Shown here piece after piece: positions 9,425 to 20,700 of a stretch of DNA of 64,000 nucleotides. The position numbers and the translations under genes were made by a program. Source of the DNA: Apodospora peruviana (taxonomy: Eukaryota; Ascomycota; Sordariomycetes; Sordariales; Lasiosphaeriaceae). The notes beneath the pieces were generated by a model that was not told where the DNA came from, searched no databases, and saw only the letters and a program-made list of their open reading frames with translations. Position 1 is the stretch's first letter; every line of letters begins with the position of its first letter. The stretch spans positions 992,001-1,056,000 of the forward strand of contig JAUEDM010000002.1 in NCBI GenBank assembly GCA_033439685.1, given 5' to 3'.

Positions 9425-10814
9425 CTTGACTGCGACCGGATAGGCAAGGTTTGTTAGAAGAGAGGTGGGAGCAGCGAGGAGATGGGTATATGGTGTTCTT
9501 TCGAAATCAAAGCGCGAGTACTCAATGCGCCTTTAATTCCTAGTATTCGGTTGCTATTCGTCCTTGTCCAAGGCTGCCGTCGTCGAGGCTATTGCCAACG
9601 GAAAAGGCGTCCCGAACCCGATAGAAGCGAGATGACCGGCGATCAAGATGTGAGCGCTGCCTTCTAGGGTCGTAGGGGTAATCTGTTATCAATTCGATAT
9701 GGCGGCCTGTCAGTCGCGCCGGTAACAAGGCGACGTGATTGTGAGCGGTTGAAAGTGCAGTTGGTGATTGACGTGCAAGTTAGCCGAGCAAGCAACGCAG
9801 TACGGAAACGGTGAATTCGGCGCTGTCTTATCACTTGTCAGTCCAGTCGGTGGGAATTCGAACAAAGCGAGACGCGGGGAAGCGTCTAGCATGCGATCGG
9901 GGCAACAGCCATGACTATATTTGGAGATAAGTGGTGATAGAAAGGTGAAAGGATGGTTGTCCAAGTTGATGCGAAAGTAAGGGAAAAGCGAATGATGGTG
10001 ATGTCGCGACGGACAGAGGGGATTGCCAACATGTTACATGGTTCCGGCAGTAGGTCGCACCCCTGCTCTGTATTCCATATCGGTCGGGGGCCGTCAGAGA
10101 CCCCAAGGCCGTGTCACCAGAGGCCGGTCCTCCCCGCGCTTGGCTGGGCCTTGGCTGGCGTGGGTGTGGGCGGCGCGTGGGCTGTCGCTCGTTGGAGAAG
10201 CGCATCATTCCGGTCACGGGATTGATGGCATCAGCTCTCTCTTCTCCAGCACCTGGAGCAGTGACTAAAGTCTCCATCTCAAGATGGGGTTAGACAACGA
10301 ATGGGAAACGTCAACGCCCCACGAGCACAAACTCGCAACGCTGACATGGACCAACCTGGATGAAACAAAACAGCCCACGCTTCACGGAGCGAAATGAACT
10401 CCATGCACAATAATCTGCAAGTGGATGCGATGATCAATGGAGGCTCCGACGGTGCCCGGAAGCCCTCTTGTATTAGCATATCGTAGCCGCAAGTTCCGGA
10501 TACTTCCCGACGTTCCTCTGATGCGGCATGCCATCGCCGAGGAGTAGGTCGTGCAGCCGGCCATGATCCGGCTTGGTCTCGACAGTTGTCTTATCCACAA
10601 CGCCCATATATCTAAAATATAACGAAAAGGAGTTTGCTCCTTTCTAATGGGTAACTGTAGCCTAGCATTCTATGCCGCTGGACCATCACTCTGTGCCCGT
10701 GGTATCTCTTCTTCCCTTGTGTCTTCCTATTTCTTCGGGGACCATGTCCACACCGCATTCGCTCGTGATGGTGACCTGAGGTGCCGTGAACCTGTCTCGC
10801 TACTGGTGCACCCA
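9425..10814. other. Intergenic region, no gene seen
   Basis: Short overlapping frames occur on both strands, but none has a recognisable motif, consistent codon usage or plausible splice sites. It contains the MAF1 upstream region. Its right end (10815-10865) may hold an alternative last exon of the AP-1 sigma gene, listed separately. Confidence 0.5.
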
Positions 10815-10865
10815 TCATCCCAGGATCCCCGTTTTCCTGAGCGCTTGTTCAATCTCTTCGGTATC
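10815..10865 (-). other. Possible alternative last exon of AP-1 sigma
   Basis: After a CAG acceptor (AG at 10867-10866) there is an open 16-codon stretch, DTEEIEQALRKTGILG, ending in TGA. It joins exon 4 of the sigma gene in the same phase (0) as the nearer exon at 11036-11007. The peptide is a charged amphipathic helix, unlike random intergenic sequence. The implied intron is 10866-11150 (285 bp), long for this window. No transcript data are available to me. Confidence 0.35.
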
Positions 10866-11006
10866 CTGTGCCGCAAGTGTAAGAACGTGCATTAGCAGTG
10901 TCAATAAACAAGCCTTGTTCCGCCGCAGTCGCAGAGTGGGACAATCCGAACAAGCCGACGTTCGGGGCGTGATAAGAAATGCATGATATATATGATCGCC
11001 GTCCTT

Positions 11007-11774
11007 CTACATGATCTTCGTGACTTCGTCCTCGACCTGAGGAGCAAGGAAACGTGTCAGCAAGATCGGTAGTTGCGAGTAGGAAACATGCAAAAACAGG
11101 CAACAGAGGACTGCGACTAGAATCACTGCACGCAAGAGAGTTTAACCAACCTCCATATCTTCTAGCGAATCCTGCTGGGATATGCAACGCAGCACATTCT
11201 TTTTGCTACTCTCTTGCAGCTCTCCCGCCAGCAGAAGTTCGTCGAGAATGTAATAAGCCTTGGTGAAGGAGAATATGATGTCGAGTTCGCAGACGTTGCC
11301 GTAATACTTGTCCATCTGCTCGACGTATCGGTGAATAATCTCGAGCGTGATCAGCTCGTTATCCTCGGCCGCGCATCCGGCGATGAAGAACAACGACGCA
11401 TAGCGGCGATAGACAATCTTGGTGTCTGGCAGCAGAAACCTATCAGCAGGATAATCCACCAGAGGTCTGCTCCAGCCACGACTCACCCTTATATTCCAGG
11501 AAGTTGCACATCCGTGTCCGTCTAGCCAGAACAAGCTGCGAGACGTCCTTGACGATCTTAGCTTTGTCCTTGGGGGACAGGGTGGTAAACCATTTGGCCA
11601 GGCGCTGCGTAGGCTTCGTCAGTTCTCGTTGTGGTCATGGACAAGTTGGGCGGCAATTGAAACCAACCACTTTGCCCTGGCGCGACAAGAGAATTAGGTA
11701 GCTGTTGGGCTTCAAGTCAGCTTTGGTCGACGATCGGAACCAGACGAAAAGTGACAGACTTACTTGATAGCCAT
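11007..11774 (-). CDS. APS1: AP-1 clathrin adaptor small (sigma) subunit
   Basis: Five exons: 11774-11764, 11701-11668, 11604-11487, 11425-11151 and 11036-11007, with introns of 62, 63, 61 and 114 bp, all GT-AG. Introns 2 and 4 use the weak donor GTTGGT. The spliced product is 155 residues, the usual length for sigma subunits. It carries the family signatures MAINYLILLSRQGKVRLAKW, LARRTRMCNFLEYKDTKIVY, RRYASLFFIAG, ELITLEIIHRYVEQMDKYYG and NVCELDIIFSFTKAYYILDE, and ends EDMEVEDEVTKIM. The RRYASLFF and YILDELLLAGE forms favour AP-1 over AP-2 sigma. It is part of the AP-1 complex, which recognises dileucine sorting signals at the trans-Golgi and endosomes. The gene diverges from the GCLM gene over an 885-bp shared upstream region. 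Confidence 0.93.
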
Positions 11775-12659
11775 GATGGAGGCCGTCCCTCGCCAGTGCA
11801 GGGAAGGATGTCGAGAAGGAAATGGACCATTAACTGTGGTCAAGGCGCCTTGGGAAATTCAGGACACAATCTACAAGTCTGGTTGGCGACGACCTGCCTC
11901 TCTGTTGCGATTTAGGGTCCGTGCTCGGTCCAGGTGGGACTGCTGCCGCGAACAAAGTGTCAAAGTGAAATGACCCCCAGAAAACCCCGCTATTCTCCCT
12001 GGCACTTGCCTGGGATTTGCTAACACGGTGTGGTAATTGCCCCGCGGTCAGCTCCGAGTGCTGGGTGGAAGAAATGGAACAAAACTTCCAGTTTCGAATG
12101 AATACGATCCCAGGTTACACCAAGCTTTCTCAGGTCCGGAAAGGAGCAAAAGCATGAGGTTTCTTTCGGATAACTCCCCACGTCCAACAATGGGCTCATC
12201 CATTGGGGGGTTGCTGGTTGGCCCTCACCCGGTCTCGCCTTGAATCATCCCGCGCTTTCACACAAGCAGCTCGCCCGAAGCGCGATCACAAGGACCTCAA
12301 GCTGTTGCGGCTATCCCCCGTATCCGACTCAATGCTTCCCTCTTTCAGTATTTAGACGGCCCTGAAGCCCTTGGATCCTTCCACGAACTGACCTCGCCTG
12401 ACAGTTATTGTCATTACTTCTCCATACTACCACTCTGTGGGCGTCTGCCGCGATCAACCCTCAAAGCATTGACCTGGCGGGGTTCATCCATGATCCATTA
12501 ATAATATCCAAGTCGAGGCCCATCCTAACCCCACAATCGAGGCAATCTTGCGCCCCCCGGTTCGAATTGTCCAACTCTACAAATCACGCTTCCGCCGTAC
12601 CATTCATGAAGAGGCTACGGAAACTTTAAACACACCATAGAGTAGACATCCGCCTTGCC
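11775..12659. promoter_or_regulatory. Shared upstream region of AP-1 sigma and GCLM
   Basis: 885 bp between two divergent start codons, with no coding stretch of its own. Short frames on either side lack motifs. By position it must contain both promoters. I did not identify a specific regulator site with confidence. Confidence 0.55.
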
Positions 12660-13708
12660 ATGGTCAAGTTAATACTTTCTACCGGGTGTGTCTTTCCGTG
12701 TGCTTCCTTTCCCTGCCGCGTTGCACGAACTGGTCGGCTGATTGCGTGATCGATCAACCACATTTTAGGAACATCGTCTCGGGCGGCCCCTCCATCATAC
12801 GCAAGCCCGGCGCATACCGATCCAACCTCGAGCTCACCAACTCGCTGCGCAGCAATTTTCTCGCAGCGCAACAAGACTACGCCGAAGAAATTCCCGAGTC
12901 CAATGGAAGCGGTCTCTCAGATGACAGCACCGATTTCCTCCGCGACGGCTCAGAGCCGGCCCTCGCGCCGGTGTCCGCTTGGACGGAGCAGGAGGGAGAC
13001 GTTATCTATGTGCCCCGCATCGACTGGTCTACCGCAGGGCTCCAGGAGGAACCATCGCAGTACGACATCACCGTGAAGCTGTTCTTTCTCCCAACAGCGC
13101 CCATATCCGACCGGGCGCAGTACGCAAAAGAAGCGCTGGATCTCGTCCTCAAGGAGCTGCAGGTACCAGAAGTTGGCCTGCTTATCGTGTCGTTCCCCGG
13201 CATGTCGTTCGAGGGCGACTGTGAGTGGGAGGCCGACAGGGTAAACGCATCACAAGGCAATGATGAGGACGAGATCGCGACCTGGCTCGCCATCGAGGAC
13301 CTACATCGTCGCGGGCTTGTAAAGAACCTGGGAATTGCCGAGTTCGGTACTGAGAAGCTGGCCAGGTTCTTGAAGAAGGTGCAGATCCGTCCGACGGCGA
13401 ACCAGATCAATATCAAGAACTGCTGTAACGTCCCCCCGCCACTAATCAAGCTGGCCAAGGACCAAGGCATTGAGTTACTGGTTCATACCGATACTACTGA
13501 TATCCTATCGCATGGCACCCTGAGGGGGCTGCTTGGACCGGGTCTGCAGGGAGCCGGCGTTCTCGCTGACCCGGAGGACGATACCAGCGAAGGGCTGAAA
13601 GGTGACCTCACACCTCAATGGGTAGTCAAGTACACAGCGGTCGTTAGGGATCGTGGTGTTATCGAGAACAAGGGATATTTTGCGAGCGCCGGCCTTACAA
13701 CAAACTAA
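12660..13708 (+). CDS. GCLM: Glutamate-cysteine ligase regulatory (modifier) subunit
   Basis: Two exons: 12660-12685 and 12769-13708, with an 83-bp intron (donor GTGTGT, acceptor TTTTAG). The product is 321 residues. It begins MVKLILSTGNIVSGGPSIIR and continues RKPGAYRSNLELTNSL, typical of fungal GCLM-like proteins, and has the aldo-keto-reductase-like barrel blocks LLIVSFPGMSF, WLAIEDLHRRGLVKNLGIAE and PTANQINIKNCCNVPPPLI. In animals this light chain binds the catalytic subunit of gamma-glutamylcysteine synthetase and relieves glutathione feedback. Fungal members are assumed to do the same, which is inference. It is convergent with BUD32, 248 bp between stops. Translation from the longest uninterrupted frame would start inside the intron and give a wrong N-terminus. 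Confidence 0.87.
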
Positions 13709-13956
13709 ACTGTGAAACTTTTGGCTTGCGCAGTATACAATGAATAGAAGGCGTGCTTGGAGTTTTGGTCAAGGGCTGTCCTGTCTCGTCTTTCTTGTCT
13801 CCGTTGATACCAGGCGTTGTTTTCTGACCTTTTGCAAAGCATTCTGCAACCATATGCCTCTTCTAATGAATTTCTAGTATGTAGTTGCAACAAGACAACC
13901 AATTTACCTGTTATGTTTTCTTTTTTATCATTTAGTTTTCTACATTTTTCTCTCTG

Positions 13957-14775
13957 TTATCCCAGCATACTGCGCTTCCGTCCGCGCATCCGGACATCCG
14001 CCAGCTTCACCAATACCGACGGTGCCTTCTTGAAGGTCTTGCCATATGCCTCGAGGACGTGTTCGAACAGCTTCTCTGCCCGGGGGTGTGTGCTCGCAAA
14101 CGCTCTCTCCAAGACGTATAGATCAACTGCCCGGTCCTCGTCCGACGAGCTGGTTGTTGCGAGGCCAAAATCGATGAGGACCACGTCGCCTTGCACCGCT
14201 GCCTCTTTCGCTGCTGCTTCTTCTCCATTGGTCTGTTGTTGTGATGTATGAGTCGTCTTCCACGGCTGAAGCATCATGTTACTGGTCGTCAAATCCCCAT
14301 GTATAATCCCCGTGAGATGCAGCGCACCCACGACGGTCCCGATGCGCTCCATCAGGTTGATCAGTGGCGTCTGGTGTGCGTCGTTCGCCGCGTCGATCGC
14401 CTCGTCGGTCTCGGGCCGCGCGCCCAGCCACACGTTGATGCCCGCGCGCACGGGTTGCCCCTCGATCCACTCCAGCATCATCCAGCCTGCCGCCGCGTCC
14501 ATCGCGTAGACCGCGGGGACGGGCACGCCCTCGCGGCAGCATCTATCGAGGACTTTGGCTTCGGCCTGGATGCGCGCTTTGGTTAGGCGCGCGTCGAGGA
14601 TCGGGTGCCGGTAGGGTTTGGGCGGGCGGTACTTGAGCGCGCAAGGGCGCGAGGAGGCGAGGTGGGTTGATTTGTAGAGGCGGCCTTCGGCGCCCTGGGT
14701 GATGAGCGATGGCGGGGTTGATGAGGAGGAGGGGTAGTAGGTGAGGACCGGAGGTAGGGGGAATTCGGTCGCCAT
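13957..14775 (-). CDS. BUD32: Bud32/PRPK kinase of the EKC/KEOPS complex
   Basis: A single exon of 272 residues, near the usual 250-260. It has a short P-loop-like start (LITQGAEGRLYKS), the ATP lysine block (CALKYRPPKPYRHPILD), the Bud32-specific LTKARIQAEAKVLDRC, the catalytic loop IIHGDLTTSNMML (about residue 157-169) and the metal motif LIDFGLA (about 203). The C-terminus is basic (RMRGRKRSMLG), as in the family, where the tail is needed for tRNA modification. KEOPS makes t6A37 on ANN-reading tRNAs, and Bud32 is its small atypical kinase/ATPase. An insertion of about 20 residues (TSQQQTNGEEAAAKEAA) sits between the catalytic loop and DFG. It diverges from the membrane-protein gene at 15735. 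Confidence 0.94.
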   Translation of the reverse strand: MATEFPLPPVLTYYPSSSSTPPSLITQGAEGRLYKSTHLASSRPCALKYRPPKPYRHPILDARLTKARIQAEAKVLDRCCREGVPVPAVYAMDAAAGWMMLEWIEGQPVRAGINVWLGARPETDEAIDAANDAHQTPLINLMERIGTVVGALHLTGIIHGDLTTSNMMLQPWKTTHTSQQQTNGEEAAAKEAAVQGDVVLIDFGLATTSSSDEDRAVDLYVLERAFASTHPRAEKLFEHVLEAYGKTFKKAPSVLVKLADVRMRGRKRSMLG

Positions 14776-15734
14776 TTTTCGGGTCTTGAGGTCAACAGAC
14801 AGTTGGGAAGAAAGTAAATAATAGTCGACTTATAGAAGTAACTTATAGAAGTAGAGCTTCGAGCCTGATTGGTGCCAGATGGCAAACTTCCCGCGTCCGA
14901 CAAGAGCTGCAAGTGGTGATGCAGTCTGAAAATGCAATTCTCAGTCGTCCAATGCTGGGTTGCCGCCGCCAACGAACTCCCAGGGTTGGCCGAATGGAAT
15001 TTGGGCTGGACTGGCAGCACGACAGCCTGAAATGCGGCACAACAGCAGCTGCAAATAAAAAACTTTAAAACACCACTTGGTCCGTGTTTGGCTTTCAGCT
15101 TTCCATCCTTTTCCTTCAACGAATTCAGCTCAACGCAAATCATGATATCCAAGTCAAGCTGAATTTGGGTCGCGCAGTGCCAATGCAGCAGCCGAGCGTA
15201 ACGTCGAACCCTGGTTCCAAATGCCCCACAACCTAAGCACTTGCAGAACAGTGCCAGTTTACGGGATACTGCCGCTCCTGCATTTCAACAAACATCGACA
15301 ACCCTCTACATCAGTACGAGTGGTATAGTCTAGGGAACTTTCCTTCCGTCGGTCAAGCGATCCTCGTCTGGGAAATGTGCGAAAATGGCGTATCGCAGCG
15401 CACCGAGTGGACGGCGGAGACCGGATAACGAGACCTCCCTGGACCCAGTGGCCAATGGGAACGCCACCCCTGCGTGATGCGTGGTGCGAAAGCGGTGAGA
15501 CTCACGGCGTGGGCACACCATAATGGGGAGGAGGGTCCCATCCCACACTCCTGAGCTCGCTGCGTCATCATTCTCTCTTTGCCTCTTCTGCTATTCTTGG
15601 GTAGGAAAATAAGCCTTATTCGGTCGGTTCGGCAACGAATATCCCAGTTTGCCAAAACCACACATACATACCAGTCTGGCTATGTCCTGGATCAGAACAC
15701 TTCTGAACGTCGTCCCCGCGCACTCACGGTCACT
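14776..15734. promoter_or_regulatory. Shared upstream region of BUD32 and the membrane protein gene
   Basis: 959 bp between two divergent ATGs. Reading frames here are unsupported antisense or read-through frames. No clear regulatory motif was identified. Confidence 0.5.
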
Positions 15735-16487
15735 ATGAGCGACTCCTCCGCCCGCCAGTGGATCCTCCTGCTCTCCCTCACCGCTCTTCTGCTCTCGCTC
15801 GCCGTCATCGCTCAGGTCGCGAGCCGCTACGCGTCTGCGTACCTGGCCGCGCCGCAGGAGGTGTCGGCCTTTCTCGACGCCATCGACAGCACCATCGCCG
15901 AGAACGAGTCGTACGACCTCGACATCGCCAAGATACAGCGTTTGGAGGATAAGCTACGCCTCGGCCGGCTCCTACGCGACATCCAGAAAGGAGGCGATGC
16001 GCTCCGCGAAGATGTAAACATGCTGGTGGTTGGGGAGGGGGGTGCCAGGCTGTGCACCGGGGCGCGTGTGTTCTGGGCTAGCAAGCGGCTGGAGCTGCAG
16101 GAGAAGGTCCGACAGCTCGACCTGCTCAGGATGCGCTTTCTCGTGGTGCAGATGGGCATCATTGCGGGGATTGCGACAGAGGAGGCGACCGCCAAGAAGA
16201 AGCAGGCGGCCGCCGCGGGAACGAGTGATCCAGAGAAGTCGGCCTCCTCTGCCTTCTCTACACCTCACCACCGGCCGGGTGGTCATCTACCACGATCCTT
16301 GACTGACGGTATCAAGGCGAAGCCGCCGTTGCGCAGGCTGACCACCCAAGCGATTGGACACCACGGCAGTGTTGAGGGCCACCACCGGTTAGGCTGGGCG
16401 GGTGTTGTACAAGAATTGCAGAAGAGTCCTTTGTTGCACAAAAGACATGCGAGCATCGAGATGGCTATGGCAGCACAGACTCCTTGA
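15735..16487 (+). CDS. Single-pass membrane protein with coiled coil, unknown function
   Basis: 250 codons from the ATG at 15735 (MSDSSARQWILLLSLTALLL). The frame is open 52 codons further upstream, but that part is not convincing and the membrane segment sits properly at the N-terminus from this start. A hydrophobic helix at about residues 9-31 is followed by a long charged helical region (IQRLEDKLRLGRLLRDIQKG; SKRLELQEKVRQLDLLRMRF) and a short hydrophobic patch, VVQMGIIAGIA. The last 90 residues are low-complexity and basic. Codon usage is strongly GC3-biased like the known genes, which supports a real gene. I do not recognise the family. The topology suggests a membrane-anchored coiled-coil protein. 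Confidence 0.68.
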   Translation: MSDSSARQWILLLSLTALLLSLAVIAQVASRYASAYLAAPQEVSAFLDAIDSTIAENESYDLDIAKIQRLEDKLRLGRLLRDIQKGGDALREDVNMLVVGEGGARLCTGARVFWASKRLELQEKVRQLDLLRMRFLVVQMGIIAGIATEEATAKKKQAAAAGTSDPEKSASSAFSTPHHRPGGHLPRSLTDGIKAKPPLRRLTTQAIGHHGSVEGHHRLGWAGVVQELQKSPLLHKRHASIEMAMAAQTP

Positions 16488-17700
16488 CAGACGAGGTCTC
16501 CTCTACGATGATTTTCACTTTCACCAGGGGAACGGGGTTTCACTTCGGGATCGATCTTTTGATCAATGCATAGATTTTCTATGCGGCATTTCGGCACCGA
16601 CTTTCTAGATACCTATACGCGTCCAGTCAACGAACTAACATCCAATGGCCCGAAACAGCGACAGAACCTGATTCCGCTGCTGCGAATGGCCAGAACAAAC
16701 AACACCTTCAAACGACGTTATGAGCCAAGCGCTTTGGAGCGCAATATTAATGATGCATGTATATGGAGATGAAACGATTTATAAACGACTGTATAGAAAG
16801 ATGATAATTAGCAAGAGGGTAGAGGCATGAGCTTGGGCGTTTTTGTTCTTAAAGGAGGAGGGTTTGTGGCGGTGGTAGTCAGGTCACTTCACATTCACGA
16901 GATACCCCCTTTCTTCACGTCATGACATTTTTTAATCATATTATGTTACTTACATCTGAATTTCTTTCTACTCACCACCGTCATCCACCGACTACCCTTT
17001 CAACCCCTTAGCCGTTTTTGGATATAGACGGAAGGACTTGGCCGTATTTAATTCCATTGCATGTTATTAAATTCTTCACAGACTCACCCTTTTCCGCTTT
17101 TTCTAGACGTAGTGATTTTTTTGAATTCATTCTGTACTAATCTGTAGGGATCTTGGCACTGGATAATGGATGGCCTCTGGATTGCTCAACACATAAGATC
17201 TGTCATTAGCAGCTCAGAGTAGTTAGTTCTATGGTTTGATGAATCAACGGGGCTGCCCTGAATATCTGGTCTTGCCGTAATTGTCTGTCACCTGCGAAAT
17301 CTAGTAACTGCTCCTTTGACCGGAACTATATAGTGTCTGGCGGCTTATTCTTATATAGTGTACCTTACTCCGTCTGTAAGGTACGTAGGTACCTGAGTGT
17401 TATCATCATGGAAGGCTAATTGGTCTCGCCATCATAAGGACCTGGCATCTATATGCTCGGAGCATTATCTTGCCATTAAACAATATATGATAACCTTTAA
17501 TGATCGAAAAGAAACACGCACGCAGGCCCGCCAGCTTACAGCAAATGTCAGGGTGAGCGAGATGACGATGACAAAAGTTCTAAACAAAAACACAACAATT
17601 AAGCCAACACAAACAACCGACCCCTTGGACCAACTACCAACCTTGCCCAACCCGTATCCAGCTGTACCTAAATAGCATTCAAATATCATGCCGCCACTGC
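16488..17700. other. Intergenic region with one copy of a dispersed repeat
   Basis: No supported gene. The left half is AT-richer. At 17361-17448 it contains TACTCCGT, AGGTACCT and a segment repeated at 37.96-38.03 kb. It lies downstream of both flanking genes (convergent ends). Confidence 0.6.
17392..17448. repeat. Dispersed repeat, copy 1
   Basis: CCTGAGTG at 17392-17399 and, at 17411-17448, a 38-base block that begins GAAGGCTAATTGG and ends AAGGACCTGGCAT. The same two elements in the same order occur at 37963-38026, the longer one with one indel and one substitution. TACTCCGT lies nearby in both places. See copy 2. Confidence 0.8.
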
Positions 17701-20700
17701 TCAATCATCAACATCAAAAATATCCACCACCCCAGCCCATCCTTCCTTGGGACTCCTCTCTCGACTCTCCCAATACCCTTCCTTGCCCCCCTTCAGCCTC
17801 CAAACCTCCTCTCCACCACCACTACCTCCTTCTCCATCCCCGTTATCCCCCCCGCCACTAACCTTGACGAACCACCTCGCCTTCCACTCTTCCCCTCGTT
17901 CCTCTATCTCCTTCCTCCGCTCCCTTTGCCTCTCCTCCAGTCTAGCCTTCATCTCCTCAGCCTTCTCCAATGCCCCGCCCTCCGCGAACCGTTGATCCGG
18001 CCTCAACCTGCTGTCGGTGGGCGGCAGTTTCCCCCTCTCCAACTCGGTAACCTCGTTCAGGCTCGCAGCAAACGACGTCAGCCCATAAGTCTGCCCAGCA
18101 TTCTTAACCAGTTCCCCAACCTTCCAAACCTCCCGGCCAGAAGGCAGAGCCTTCAGCCCGCCCGTCCACGTCCCGGCCAGCGAAAGCCCCGAATGTCCCC
18201 CATCAGACCCAAACAGCTCAACACTCACTTCCTCTCCGCGCCCGCCAAACACGCCCTTGGATCTAAACTCGACCACAGCCCGCGACCCGTCGGACTCATT
18301 ATTGACGTGCATGTTGCCCACCGGCTCGACATACTTCTCGCCCATGACCACATTTCTCAAAAACATGGTCGCGATCGTCCAGCTGTAAAACTCGTCGGTC
18401 CCGTCTGCCAACCTCAGCGTGACCCTGACCCGACCCTCGGTCGTCAGCTCGGCCGATTTCCCCCAGAACTTTTGCGTAGGCGCCGGACTCTGCGCAAACG
18501 ACCAGCTGGCCGCGTCGGCTTGCATCGCCAGCCTGACGGGGCGATGGCAGACCTTCTCCACGAGCAGACGAAACCCCCCGCCAGGCACCTCGGCGTCCGA
18601 CCGCAGCAGCTCAAACGTTTCGCCCAGGAGAGGATTAAACGGTTTGCGAATGGCCCGTTCCTTGGCCCGGCCATTGCTGAACTGCGAGATGGCGAACGCG
18701 GTTACGTACAAAAGACGGTCTTTGGCCTGCGCTTGCTTCGCCGCTGTGGTCAGCAGGTGCCCGTATTCGAGCTGTTCCGCCACGCGCTGGGTCAGGGACA
18801 GAGGCTCGTTAGCAGACACGGGCATGCTGATGGTACTAAGATCCTTGCCGACGTTCTTGCGCACGAACGCGATTAGACTCGGCGGCGAGACGGTCGCCGG
18901 CGGGATGGTCTTGCGCCTGCTGATCTCGTCGGTTATGGGCAGCGGTGTCAGGGACTTTGGTTTGACCGGGAACAACGCCCTGCTGGTGCCGTCCGCGGTG
19001 TGGGAGTAATCTTCGTCATCTTCGATCGAGGACACGGACGAAGATTCGTGGATGGAGGCCTCCTCCGCGTCCGAAGCGGGAGTATCATCTTCGCTGTGGT
19101 GATCGATGATCATGAGCTGGTTCTGCGACGCGTCGCCCGCTTCCGCATCAAAAAACTCCTCGTTCGCCGTCGATGTTGACTCGTAGCTCTTCCTCGAGAC
19201 CGAAGACGTCGGCGGCGGTATTCGGCGCCGCTTGCTAGTAGCAAGCAGACTCGAAAACTCGACCACTACCGAATCCAGGTCGTTCAGTAGCGCAGCGCAG
19301 TGATCGTGCGCAGTCCGCTCCTCGTGATGCTGAGGTATTTTGGACAGTCTCTTGGTGCCGTTGGCGGAAGATACCGTAGTCACAGTATTCGGCGTCGGGA
19401 CGGCCAACGAAGAGCTCACCGCGTTTTGGAAAGCACCCGGTGTAAGTGGCGACAGCGCAGAGCTACTAGCCTTGCGTTTCCAGAACGGCCGTCTCTCCTG
19501 TTGAGGAGTAAAGTACCCGTCGGAGTCTTCTGAAACCGTCGGCGTCGACGTCGCTGGCGTGAGATATGAGGACGAGTGTCCAGAGCTGGTCTTTTGCTGC
19601 TGCTGCGCAGCCATATCCTTGACCAGTCGGCGGAGCGCATCTCGCGTCCCGACGATCCGACTGACCAAACTCTCCACCTGCTTCCACTCCCTATCTTCAT
19701 CCTGCTGCGTATTTGACACGCCCGTAGTCACCCGCAAACGAGCCTGGCTCCCGGCGCTGCCACCCACACCCCCCACGGGAGCCGAGGCATCACCATCGCC
19801 ACTCCCCAACCTCTCCAGACCCCTCGCGATTCGACTCGCCCTCTCCAGCGCGCGCGCCCATTCGCTAAACTCCCTCGGGTTTGACGCCTTAAGATGCCAC
19901 ACCTCGGCGCCAGAGTCAATCGTGATCTCGCGCCGCCTCTCGTCCGCCGCAATAGCCGCTAGACTAAGCGGAATCGCGCCCCTCAAGGCCGACGAGTTGC
20001 GGTTGTGATAATATGACAACGTGCACGTCGTGTAGTCGAGGGAAAAAAAGCGCCGCGCGTAGCCCTGTCCCTTTTTCCGCCTGCGCTTCAGCAGAGTACC
20101 GGTATGGTATGAGCTCGAGCCGGCTTCGCTCTTGGCGGCAATCGAATTCGCCCGTCCGCCGCGGTGGCTATGGAGGCTATCGACGGACTCGGAACCGACA
20201 TGCCCCATGATCCTGGGGCTGCTGTGTTTGCCCAGACTTGTCCTGCTTGAACTGGCGTTCGGCCCCGACTGCTGGAGATTGGGCAAGTGGTGAGCGGTCT
20301 GAGGCGGGGCGCCGGTGGGATAGGTCAGAAGCACAAAGGTGGCCGTCTTGGAGGTCTGCTTCGAAAAGGTATTGTCAAATACCAGACCAAACATGCCGCC
20401 GCTGGTGACGTCGTAGGTGCCCATCGAGACCTTGTCGGCCTCGCATTTCCCATGCCATTTGATCGGGATGAAGCCCTTCTTGGCTAGCTGGTCCTGCGCC
20501 GTGCTGGCATCTTTTCGCGCAAATAGGGAGGGCTTTCCGCTGCCGTCGACACTGCCGGCTTCGGTTGTTCGGTGTTCGGAGGAGCTCCTTTCGTCGGCCT
20601 GTGAGGCCAAGCTCGTGCCGCCGGTGCCTGGGTGTTTGACGATGGCGAAATTTCTGTTGTAGGCAGAGGAGTCAGCGCAATTGTAAATCTCGCATGGGTA

